Shown in pieces: positions 1 through 9,782 of a DNA stretch of 64,000 nt (the first letter of the stretch is position 1; every line of letters begins with the position of its first letter). The stretch is from Allomyces macrogynus ATCC 38327. Its lineage: Eukaryota > Blastocladiomycota > Blastocladiomycetes > Blastocladiales > Blastocladiaceae. Under the pieces are notes generated by a model. It saw only the letters and a program-made list of their open reading frames with translations. It was not told the DNA's origin and did not search any database. The DNA lies in NCBI GenBank assembly GCA_000151295.1, contig GG745340.1, positions 391,245-455,244 of the forward strand, written 5' to 3'. The translations under genes and the position numbers were made by a program.

Positions 1-1068
1 CCCACGTGCATCGGAATCACCGGATTCGCCGCCATCACGGCATGCCGCAAGTCGGCGACCGTCACGCCGTCGAACGGGACCCGCACGGCCAGAACCGTGT
101 AGAGGACGGCGCCGATCGACCAGACGTCGGCCTCCGGGCCGTCGTACGGCCACCGGAAGTGCACTTCGGGCGCCGCGTAGTGCGGCGACCCGGCGAATGA
201 CAGTTGCGGGACGCCTGGAGTGTATGGGGCGGCCAAGCCGAAGTCGGCGAGGTAGATGTGGTCGGCGGCGGAGGTCGCGAGGAGGATGTTATCGGGCTAC
301 GATCCGGACCGGGTCAGGAAACGGCTGTGCCGAACGGCGGATGAGGGAGACGCTAGCGGACCTTGATATCGCGATGCACGATCCCGCGGTCGTGCAGCCA
401 CGCGACGGCGCCGACAAGTTGCATGAACAGTCGCCGCGCTGCGAGCTCGGGCCACGCGCCGTGCGTGAGCAAGTGCTGGTGCAAGTCCCCGCCCGGCGCG
501 TGCGCCATGAAGATGTAGGTCGGCGGCGGCGGGTCGTTCTCAGTTTCGACGGCGTTCCGGATCCGGTGGACCGGGATCAGGTGCGCGTGCCATTCGTCGC
601 GGTACGGGGCGAGTGCAGCCCAGACGCGCGTCTCATTGCGCGCGGCGCGTTCAGGCAGGGCCTTGACGGCCCTCTACGGTGATGCGTGTCGTGGTTAGAT
701 CGGTCCGGGAGGGTGAAGTGATGATTCGGGCGTACCAGCTTGCCCGACGACCTCCGCCGTGCGAGATAGACGACACCGAAACTACCATGTCCGACAATCG
801 ATGTGGCCGCGCCGGGAATCCGCTCGAGGTCCGGCTCATTGTCCGGGAAAGGCGGCACGGGTTGGCTCTTGTCGGTCGGCGACTTGGGGCGGCCCGTCAG
901 GCCGTCGCCCAATGCAGTGATTGTGATCGTCGGAGAATCGGGAGGTACTTGACCCGATCGGAGTGGTCCGGCCCCGTCGTGGTCAGCAAGGGGTGGATTG
1001 CAGCTTGTGCTATGCTTGTGAAAATCGTGCGCGCCGTGACTTGGCTCAGGAGCTCCGGCTGCGTCCAT
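1..1068 (-). CDS. Serine/threonine protein kinase (C-terminus beyond window edge)
   Basis: Three exons are visible on the minus strand: 736-1068, 362-673 and 1-296, joined by introns of 62 and 65 nt with matching phases. After a Pro/Ser-rich leader of about 85 residues, the kinase domain shows the glycine loop GHGSFGVV (residues 93-100), the ATP-anchoring lysine in RAVKAL just after intron 1, the catalytic loop HRDIKPDN (split by intron 2), the DFGLA magnesium motif and the activation-segment end GSPHYAAPE. All catalytic residues seen are canonical, so it should be an active cytoplasmic Ser/Thr kinase. The style resembles the CAMK/SNF1-like group, but the substrate cannot be inferred and the C-lobe is cut off. 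The start is the first true ATG of the frame; an upstream GTG is ignored. Confidence 0.85.
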
Positions 1069-1407
1069 GGCCACGATCAGGAGTGCCGCACGTGGGGAAG
1101 GCGGGGGAGCGTCGACGGTTTGACTGGAGTCCCCTGGCTAAGCACGGGGATGGTGAGCGGCGCGATCGCAACGGTCCCAGCTGCCGCACGGCAAGCGCTC
1201 TGAACCGGTGTGGCCACCGCAAATGGCGTCGTGCAATTAGTTGAACGTGGTGCGAGGACGTGGAAGCTTTCATTTTGCTCGAGGCAAATGATCAAGTTGA
1301 CGCGCGAACGACGATGTATTCGTGTTTACGCTGTCAGGTGACCGCGTCACTCTCGCCTCGCCCTGCCCGAAAACCATCAGCGCAGAGCAACGTGTCGCGG
1401 TCAATTT
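1069..1407. other. Intergenic spacer, no gene seen
   Basis: Spacer between the kinase 5' end and the 3' end of the LCL2-like gene, both on the minus strand. Only short overlapping frames occur. It presumably holds the kinase promoter; no motif is clear enough to name. Confidence 0.4.
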
Positions 1408-1889
1408 TTACAGCTCGTCCTTCCCGCCCGCGACAGAGGCACCTGCCGCGCCGCTAAACTGCGGGTTGATGGCGCGCAGGTACGCCGTGCACGCCGTACC
1501 CGGCGCGACGCACGTGTACCAGTCGCCAATCGGGCACTTGGACTTGCCGACCGGGCACGGGCACTCGCTCGGGCTCGCCACACACAGATCGCCCACGGGA
1601 CACTTGTAGTCGAGACAACTGTCTGTGGTGTTGAAGGAACGGCGGTCAGTGACAGGTGACGGCATCGTAACTTGGAAAAACCGATAAGCAAACCAGCCGC
1701 GCTGCCCGATGCTTCCTGGCGCTTGTCCTGCTGCTGTTCCTGGTTGCCGCCTTGGTTGAAGAGGTTGAAAAAGTCGAACGCGACGGCAACGTGCGCGAGG
1801 GCCGCGACAATCACGACGACGAGAAGCGTCGCTGCGAGGTGGGGCACGCCGCGGGTCGTTCGCCTGCGTGTCGGGGTCGTTGGCGCCAT
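1408..1889 (-). CDS. LCL2-like secreted/ER protein with C-terminal KDEL
   Basis: Two exons, 1694-1889 and 1408-1622, with a 71-nt intron, encode 136 residues. Residues 1-39 are an arginine-rich start followed by a hydrophobic signal peptide (LLVVVIVAALAHVAVAF). Next come an Asp/Phe-rich patch and a Gln-rich stretch, DFFNLFNQGGNQEQQQ, typical of fungal long chronological lifespan protein 2. Exon 2 carries the family's cysteine core, CPVGDLCVASPSECPCPVGK, followed by further paired cysteines. The protein ends in KDEL, the ER retrieval signal, which agrees with the ER role proposed for LCL2 in yeast. The biochemical function of the family is unknown. The start is the ATG at 1889, because the upstream codon in frame is GTG. 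The intron donor is GTTTGC, which is weak, so the junction could be off by a few bases. Confidence 0.72.
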
Positions 1890-2204
1890 GATCACTTGCC
1901 GGACGGTTTGCGGTAAGTAGTGGTCGCGGCAATCGCAGCGTTTTCGTTGCTGGCCAGACGACAGTGAGAAGTGGCAAACATGACCAGTTGCGAGCCACGT
2001 CGGTGAAGCGCCAAGTCACAGACACGTGCTAGCATGACAACGATTTGGAACTGGTCAAGCGTTGCACAAATCCTGCCGCTGTCGACCTCAGAACAAGCCC
2101 GGCTCTAACATCGAGTACCTGCTGTACTCCTTTGAATACAGAAAGGGGCCGCGCTGTGCGCCTCCGAGCAAGAAAGAAACAGCTTTCGTTTGAAAATGCA
2201 CAAA
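1890..2204. other. Spacer between LCL2 and its decayed copy
   Basis: No supported coding sequence. It separates the intact LCL2-like gene from the paralogous fragment upstream and probably contains the LCL2 promoter. Confidence 0.35.
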
Positions 2205-2498
2205 CTAGAACCCTCCTGGCACAGGTGGCGATAGACATTCCTCATCGCCTGTGGCAAGAGAAGTGTTCAGGATGACAGCTTGGTCGACGTCGCCGAAAAA
2301 CGGACCCTCTGCACTGCCTGACGTGTCCAGAAGCTCGTCCTGCGCCTGTTCCTGGTTGTCCCTCTCTTTTAAGTGGTTGATAAACCCGAACTTGGCAGTA
2401 ATTTGATCAAGTCGAGACGCAAAGGCCGTTGTGATCACGAAGACAAAGAGCGTGACGATGAGACGGAGGACAGTCAATCGCCTGCGCATCGGGGTCAT
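2205..2498 (-). pseudogene. Decayed tandem copy of the LCL2-like gene
   Basis: The frame starting at the ATG at 2498 encodes a signal-peptide-like N-terminus and then DNQEQAQDELLDTSGSAEG. This matches the intact neighbour's GNQEQQQDKRQEASGSAAG in the same position relative to the signal peptide. The DNA around both start codons is also alike (ACCCCGA..CGCAGGCGA). The former intron region is still recognisable and ends in CACAG, but the cysteine-rich second exon is not conserved: the frame stops at 2205 after about 14 unrelated residues. Several differences are C-to-T changes at former CpG sites. It is read as a tandem duplicate that lost exon 2. A short secreted peptide cannot be excluded. 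Confidence 0.6.
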
Positions 2499-2939
2499 GG
2501 TTTCTTGCTGAGCGGTTTGCAGCGGGTAAAACATCGCAGTCGTGACAATCACAGGGATTTGTGGCGGGCCGCAAGAGGAAGAGGAGAAAGGAGCCGAATT
2601 GTGGAGGGACCACACTGTCATCTCACAGAAACATTGCAGCTCCAACATCAACGTCGAGATTTCAAACGAACAAGCATTTCTCTCCTGCCTACTTCCAACA
2701 CTGGCTGCATTCATTTGGAACCAAGAGCGAAACGGTCAGTCAGCCCCCCAATACTTGCCAGCAGACTAGCAGCAGGCCGTGCCAATCGACCAGGTCAGAA
2801 CCGGCGCAACCAGATCCGGATCAAAATTACCGAAATGAATCGCCAGGCGACCATGTCGGTCTTGCTGTTGACGGGGTAGGGACTTTCATCAATACAGTTC
2901 GATCTTTGCACCAGCATCATTTCGCTCTGTCGAACCAGA
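2499..2939. other. Intergenic spacer, no gene seen
   Basis: Lies head to head between the LCL2 relic (minus) and the isopentenyltransferase-like locus (plus). Open frames here are short and show no recognisable domain. Confidence 0.35.
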
Positions 2940-4373
2940 ATGGTAATCAGCTCAAAGCCCGACAGGAGCGCAAAAATCTCAAGTGGCTGTTGCCTTGTCC
3001 AAGTATCTGACGCGACATGCGCAACCAGCTCCGAAGTACCCTTGGCGAGGGGTCGGCACGCGACTCTCCCCATGTTTGATGAGGAGAATGATTCTTGCTC
3101 ATGACCTCGATCACAGTGTCATGTCATCAATAGCGACCTCGTCCAGGTGCGTGGTATCGTCTTCCGCTGTCGCGCACACCTTGTTCACCCATCTGTTATT
3201 CATGATTCGCGGCTCACTGACCTCGCATTCTCAGATATTCAGCGGCTTCGACGTTGCCGCCAACAAGCTCTCTGCTGCAGAAATGGAATCAGTCCCGCAC
3301 CATCTCTACGACGCGGTTGATCCTCACACGCCGCCGTTTCTGACGGGCAACGACCTGGTTCACCAAATCGGGTCGCTTACGGCCAATATCGTCGACGCGG
3401 ATTCCACGCAACTGCCAGTGGTCGTGGGTGGGTCGCACATGTCCATGGAGTATCTCGCATGTGGTGTTCCTGCGCCGTGGGATCTGAGTGAGCAAGACGC
3501 CGCGGCGATGAAAGAATTTATTGCCAGCGCACAGTCGTGGTCCTACGACGCGGTCCTGGAGCAGCTGCAGCTCGTCGATCCTAACTACGCGCGGTCGCGA
3601 CCAAATCGCCCGCGTGCATTGCACGCTATTTTGTGCGTTACTTGGTTGGGTGCCTGCTGCTGGCCTCACTCGATCTGACGACAATCTGCAGCCTTTCTCG
3701 ACATTGGGACCACCCGTTCTCGTCGCGACCTCGGACTCCCGTCTTTCCCCGGGGTAAGTACCGCGTCGTCATTGCTTTTCTCCACCATCTCGTTCGCTCG
3801 CTGTTTCGATTCCTTACTTCGCATCTCCCCATAGACCTGACGATCCACAAGCTCTTCCTCCCGTTCCCTACCAATCCGACCAAACCGCACGCGCACTACG
3901 CTGCGCTCGACCACCGATGCGAGCACATGCTCCGCGCTGGCCTACTCGCTGAAGTTATCGCGCACATCCGCACCGGTGTCCCGCGCACTTGCCCGGCTGC
4001 GAGGTCGATTGGGTACCTGCCATCGCGCGACCTCGTCGAGCACATTCTCGCCCACCCGGATTTAACCGACACGCAGCTCGTTGCGCTCGGCAGTGCGTTC
4101 CTCGAGACGTTCAAGCGCACAACGCGTCTTGTGACGCGCAAGCAGACGAGCTGGGCGAAGCGGTTGGGGTTCGTACGGGTGCCGAGGGGACAAATGGGGG
4201 CGGATGAGGTGGCCGAGTGGATTGCCGAGTGGCTGGTGGGTGGAGGGGGCGCTGTTGAGGAAGTTGGGACGTTGTCGCCGGCCATGGCCAAGTGTGTGTA
4301 CCAGCCCGTCGACGGCATGTCGGATCCCGAGTTGCTGGCGATTTTGCGGCGCGACGTGCCCGTGAACCCGTGA
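2940..4373 (+). pseudogene. tRNA dimethylallyltransferase (MOD5/TRIT1/MiaA family), apparently degenerate
   Basis: The intact family adds an isopentenyl group to A37 of tRNAs. Several signatures remain in order. Near 2940 is MVIS followed, after a frame break, by PTGAQKSQVAVALSKYL, corresponding to the P-loop GPTGxGKS with Gly replaced by Gln. At 3117-3146 is VINSDLVQ, then a plausible intron to 3234. From 3235 come IFSGFDVAANKL, VPHHLYD and LPVVVGGSHMSMEYL. After 3835 come LDHRCEHMLRAGLLAEV, SIGYLPSRDLVEHI and RKQTSWAKRLGFV, then a stop at 4371. The conserved HPNDRR segment is reduced to RSRPNRPR at about 3596, and no splice model restores a clean frame between 3600 and 3834. I therefore read it as a pseudogene or a badly damaged allele. 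Misjudged introns are the alternative. Confidence 0.6.
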
Positions 4374-4484
4374 ACAGGAAATGCTGTCTTTCTGGGCCGC
4401 CGTTCCTGTCATCGACACGATGTCCACGCACAAAACTGAAACATATATGTCAATCCCCTCTCTCCAAAGTCCGACCGCTCGACG

Positions 4485-7400
4485 CTACGGATTTTGCAGC
4501 GTCTGCACGAGCCGCGCAAACGCGAGCTGCCTCCCCTGGATCTTGGCGCGGTACCGCTTCATTTCCTTGGACGGGGATGTCGTCGGCGTCGCGGTATTCA
4601 GGCCCACGACCGAACTGATCGATCCGCTCGTGGCCAGTCCGCTCGGAAGCGGGACGCGCATGACCAGGGGACCAAACACTTCAGCGAGCACGGCAAGCGT
4701 GTCAGGCCCCTGCTTGTCGATCAGCGACTCGCACAGTTCGAGCAGGTGCAGGAGCGTGGCGCGGTGGATGACGGGGAGTTGCGCGACCGCCTAGTTTTGC
4801 ATAACGTCCAAAGTAAACGTGAGCGTGGCGAGTCGAATGAGTCGCGGCATCGAGAAAATGAAGCGAACCTCGAGCATCGGCGATCCCTCCGCTGACGCAA
4901 CAAACAACTCCTGGTCCTGGTCCGGGATCACGGGCACCTCGAGGTACTCGAGCATCAGGAGCATGACACGCGCGACGCTGCGCGCACCTGCCGTACCCGC
5001 GAGCCGCGTCGCATCGAGCGGCGCACCCGTGTCCAAACTGTCCAGAACGGCCTCGAGCATGGCCTCGTCGCCGGCCTCCTCGCCATTGTTGCCCCAGAGG
5101 TCACGCGCGGGCACGTCCATGGCGTGCGCGAGAATGAACTTGGACAGGACTTGCAGCTCTTGCGGGACCGAGTGCCGCGGTTCCTCGGAAGACGTACCGT
5201 TCTGAACGAAGAGGATAGGAAAATCAATGAGGGGTGTGGGTGGAAGCAGTGAGAAGGGACGAAACGAACCTGCTGCTCGGCATCGACGCGAACGGCACCG
5301 CCGGTATCGCACAGGCTCTGCAGCGACTGCGCCAGACACGTCTTGAGCCAGCGGCCCTCGACGCTGATGAAAAAGTCCCGGCCATGCTCGAGACGCAGAA
5401 TCAAAATGTCGTTGAGCGCGGATCCTGCATGGTTGAGGCTTCTTGCAGCCACAGGGCTCACGAGAATGCGAATCGTAATTGATTGCCGCTCACCTATCGT
5501 GAGGATGCAGCGTTAGCCGGAACGGCCCGGTTTGGTAACGAATCGTTGTGCCGTGACCGCGGTAGAGAAGACTACGTGCCCGCCTCCAAGTAGCCCTTGC
5601 CGGGCTCGGTCCACATCCACTGGTCGGCATCGTCTTCGGTCGTCGGCCGAGTCGATGCGAAGAACCAGGACACGGGGATCTACGTTGCTCGCATCGGTCA
5701 GCCAGCCGTGAGCGCTGAATGTATCGAGAACACAATTTACGTACCTTACCCGTATTCCGCAGCTCCACGGTGCGCACCACGGGCTTGAGCACCTTGATCT
5801 CGCCGAGATCAATCAGCTGCTCCGACACGGATGCCTCGGGAATAAACTCGTTCTCCCACTTATCGTGCTCGCGCAGTACTTCCTTGACGGCGAGCGCGTA
5901 CTTGTCCTGGTCGATGACCTCAGCCTCAACGGTCAAGATGGCCGAAACGGGCTTGTGATCCGAGTCGCCGTAGCGCATGTGGGAGCGGTACTTGACGGGC
6001 GTGACGTTCAGCGTCGGGTGCCGCCAAAGAATCCGGTCGCACCACGCGGGCGTGCGCTGCTTTTCGCTCGTGTCGTACCGATTTGTGCCAGGGTCGAACT
6101 TGTAGGTTGGGTGGAACGTGATCGGTGCTTCTTGGAAGCCGGCGAATGCGCGGCCGGTGCGGATCGAGTGGCCCAGCTGGAATGCGAAGAAGGGGTTAGG
6201 TGGAGAGTCGGGGGCGGAAAAAGACTAGGTTGCAAACGCACTTGGTCGCGCTGCAGAAGGTGCGGGACGCGACTGGCCTTGATGTTGGCGAGCACGTCGT
6301 TGTATGTGCTTTCGAGTCGGTAATTCAGGTCGCCAAACCAAAACACCATCGTCCTGGACAGAAGAGCAAGGACACGTTGTTAGTTTTGCGACGTGGTGAG
6401 GCAAGCGCGACGGGTGCCAGCACATATGCACTCTTCCTGGTCGTACGGCGCGCCAAAACTGCTCCCGTCCTCGCGCTTGAACACGAGCCGGCGACAAATC
6501 TCGTGAAAGTCGCTGTCCCTTCGCTCGGCCTGGTTCTGGTCGGCCGCGAGGTGGCTGTTGACCATGCAAATGCGCGTATCAAAGACCTTGAACCGAATCG
6601 CAACGGCGCCTTTGTTGCCCTATCACACCACAAGCTCAATCTCAGCACGGCACACAGGTCATCAATTTGAACATCATGACGTCGCACCAGCACACCCATT
6701 ATCCCGCACCCGACGTAGCCGCTCTCAACCTCGGTAATGTGCGGCACGACCGACTCGTGCGCAAGCACGGCCACAATCATGCCCGCGAGCTGCTTGATGG
6801 CCACGAGCGCATACTGTTTTTCGAGGTGGGGTCCGAGTCCATCAATGATTTTGGCCTTGAGGTCGAGAATCGTGGCCGGGTCGTGCGCAAAGTAGACATC
6901 AGTCGACACGTCCACCTCCTGGAACCCAAATGCCAAGATCTCGGCGGGCGGCGCCGGTGGTCGTGGCGGCAGCGGCGGTTTTGCCGCGGTCACCGACGAG
7001 ACGGTCGAGACGGTCGACGCGAGCGAGTCGCGGCGCAGGTCGTCGGACGTGACGACGGAAAAATCGAGCGACGATGCGCTCGAGAGGAGCGACTCGAACG
7101 AAGTGATCGATTCTGATCCGTCGAGCAAGTGTGCGAGCTCGAGTCGCGGTGGGCCGTTGGCCACCAGCGGCGAGGTCAAGCCCGCATCGTGCAGGTTGGT
7201 CATGTCGGGCGAGTCGGCCGACCCGGGGTTCGCGCCCGACGCCGAGAGGCTCGTCGAGACCGAGAGCGGCAGCCGTTTCGATTTGGACCGGTGTGCGAGG
7301 GATCGACCAAGAAGCCAGTGGTCCAACGGCGCCGAGGGAATAGCGCCGCCGACATTCCATGTCCCTATCCAGACGCTGCAGGTTCACAGCGAGCAAGGTG

Positions 7401-7510
7401 AGGTCACTTCGGGAGGCGCAAGGGCGGGAAAGAATCACGCACCTGACGGGTTTTCGGGTGGTGAACGCGCCCCGTCGCTTCTTGAGCCCATGATGCAGCC
7501 AGGTCGAGGT
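4485..7510 (-). CDS. OCRL/INPP5B-like inositol polyphosphate 5-phosphatase with ASH and RhoGAP-like domains; in-frame TAG
   Basis: Dephosphorylates the 5-position of PI(4,5)P2-type lipids in endocytic traffic. Exons (minus strand): 7443-7510, 6673-7375, 6432-6619, 6242-6353, 5745-6176, 5576-5679, 5270-5493, 4485-5201. Catalytic motifs in order are [66 protein letters not shown] and GDSDHKP, a complete active site. Next comes an ASH domain ([16 protein letters not shown], then IPVSWFF and ITIRILV), then a RhoGAP-like domain ([12 protein letters not shown] to VFGPLVMRV). Two oddities: the 5576/5493 junction is one base out of phase, and an in-frame TAG at 4791-4793 splits the RhoGAP part, with homologous sequence continuing in the same frame to a TAG at 4485. 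The first exon shown starts at a splice acceptor, so the true N-terminus lies further upstream. Confidence 0.82.
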
Positions 7511-8198
7511 CTACGCCGTGTTGAAGAGGTCCGTTCAGCGCCTGAGCGTTCGGAGCACTTAAGGAGCAGGTTCGACCGTACATCGTTGGCCGCTGCGACG
7601 GGATTCGAGTCTACACGCGCCAAACAGAGGATCAGCCGTGTTCGAGGAGCACGATGGCCGCGCAACCGCGTGGGGGAGGTGCTCTGGGTCGTGACGGTGA
7701 CCCAAACTGGCTGGTTGGCCGTGTAGCCGCCGCCAAAACGTTGCGGACACTCCCTCGCCACACGGCCGCATGCTGACCATCTGTTTTTGGGGTCATTTTC
7801 TCACCTTGCAGCTCGACCGACGCGACCCGCGAGCGATCCATTGTTCGTGAGCCCCGCGCGCTGCTGCTAGTGTTCTTGCTGTTGCTGTTGCCGTTGCCGT
7901 TGCTGCCCGCGGTTGCTGGTGTCCCTGCTGCCGAGTCGTTTGCCGAATATGGTGCCGATGCAATCGCCGCGCTAGTGCTGTCCAATGCCGCAAGTAGCAC
8001 GGCGACAGCTGCGGTTGGGCGAGCCAAAATGAGGCTCCACGGCAGCAAAAGTCGAGCGCGTCGATTTGCGACTTGTTGCGAGACGCGATGAAAACTCACG
8101 TGTCGGAAATTACTCGGGGCTCCTTCGGACTTCGCCAAGCCATCTAGTTCTCTCACTCGCCACAACCATCACAACCATCAAACCATCATTTCGGCACG
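7511..8198. other. Region holding the unresolved 5' end of the OCRL-like gene and the YJU2B promoter
   Basis: The exon at 7443-7510 begins after an acceptor (GCGTAG), so at least one more 5' exon is expected on the minus strand. The best candidate frame runs about 7632-7831 (minus), starting near MDRSRVASVELQGEK, but no clean donor was found. On the plus strand 7865-7900 is a CTG/TTG-rich low-complexity tract. The last 100 bases should contain the promoter of the plus-strand splicing factor that starts at 8199. Confidence 0.35.
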
Positions 8199-9673
8199 AT
8201 GCAGCCCTTCAACAAGTATTACCCAAAAGATTTTGGTGGGTGCAATACCTTGCCCAGCGCGCCAGTAATCAATGCCGCGGCACCGCCCTTGCGATTTCCG
8301 ACGCTGATGGAGCTCTCCGTGATTTTGGCGCCTGCAACAACCCCCCACGGCGTCCCGCTTTGCTTCCACGCCATGAGACCCGAAAAAACATAATTCGGTC
8401 AACCAGCATGTCGGTGTCCACCCGCTCGGGGCGCGTGCACGCAAGCTCAAGTCCGAGGGCATTTTGATCATTCGGTACGCCGGAGCCGTTTCGATTCGCG
8501 AGAGAGGATCGCGAGAGCATGGATTGTTGGTCTAACGCGGTGAAATGGACGTGTAGATTCGAATTACCGTTCAACATTTGGTGCCTGGGCTGCAACAAGC
8601 ACATTGGGATGGGTACGCGCCGCGACCATCGTCCATTGCCATACGTGACTTGACCACGAATCTGCGCGCCAGGTGTCCGGTACAACGCCGAGAAGAAGAA
8701 GGTCGGCAACTACTACTCGACGCCGATCTGGAGCTTCCGTATGAAGTGCCATCTGTGCCCAAACTGGATCGAGATCCACACGGACCCCAAGGTTCGTCTT
8801 CGCACCCCGTTCTCCTCTCTTTTTCGATTGTTTTGAGAGCTGAAAAGTCTTCTCCATCCGTTAGAATACGCGCTACGTCGTCGCCTCAGGTGCCAAGCAA
8901 AAAGTCGAGGAGTTTGACCCGGCCGATGCGGGCACGATGCAAATCAATGGTTCGTCCCAGTCTCGTGCTCGCTCGAGTTGAACCAAAGCAACTGATTTTG
9001 CGCCGTTGGTCTCAGACGAGTCCACGACGGCGCGGATCGCATCGGACCCGCTGTTCAAGCTCGAGCACGCCACCTTGGACCAGCAGCGCGCCAAGATTGC
9101 CAACGACGAACTCGAAGAGCTCAAAGAGACACGCGACGCCCACTGGGAGGACCCGTACGCCATGAATCAGGAGCTGCGGCGCAAGTTTCGGGTAAGATTA
9201 CTTGTCGCACGTCATGGTTTAAAGTGGGCACGATTTTGACCTTGTTTTGTTCCAACAGGAGGACAAGAAGAAGCGCCAAGTGCTCGCCAAGGAGGCCACC
9301 GAGATCCAGGACCGGATCGGCACCACGATCCCGATCTTGCCTGAGGCGCCTGAAGACGCGGCCGAGGCGAGGTTGATTTTGACGGATGGTACGGCTCATC
9401 GCGCATTTCTTGCCGATCGCAACGTGGCTGACGTTTCCTTCGTTGTGTTTGTGTCTAGCCGCCCGTGATCGCGTCGCGGCCAAGGTCGAGCAGCGCAAGA
9501 CGCAGATCATGTCAGAATCCATCTTTGCGCGCTCGTCTGCTCCATCGTCGTCTTCGGCTCTCCACCGTGTCGCTCGGCCAGCGACGAAACGCGCGGGTAG
9601 TAGCAGCAAAACGAGCGTGCCATCTCGGCTCCAGCGCATGGTGATCGAGGCCAAGCGCGCACAAGGGAAGTGA
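8199..9673 (+). CDS. YJU2B: YJU2B/Saf4 (CCDC130) spliceosome-associated CWC16-family protein
   Basis: Eight exons join in consistent phase: 8199-8235, 8378-8474, 8557-8612, 8673-8791, 8865-8949, 9016-9191, 9259-9388 and 9459-9673, giving 304 residues and a TGA stop. The N-terminus [17 protein letters not shown] and the segment [20 protein letters not shown] are diagnostic of the CCDC130/Saf4 branch rather than YJU2/CCDC94. The zinc-binding core is [15 protein letters not shown], two CxxC pairs, with [19 protein letters not shown] between them. The C-terminal third is charged and helical ([20 protein letters not shown]). The family acts with the catalytic spliceosome in the nucleus. All introns are 60-142 nt with GT-AG borders. 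It ends 110 bp from the convergent gene at 9783. Confidence 0.92.
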
Positions 9674-9782
9674 GCATGTTGTGACCGCTGAGTTGTTCGT
9701 TTTCGCTGTTGTTTGTGTCCTCATAAATCCGTTTGAGCGGTACCATTTCTCTTTCATTCCACTCATCATTCCCCACCAGTGA

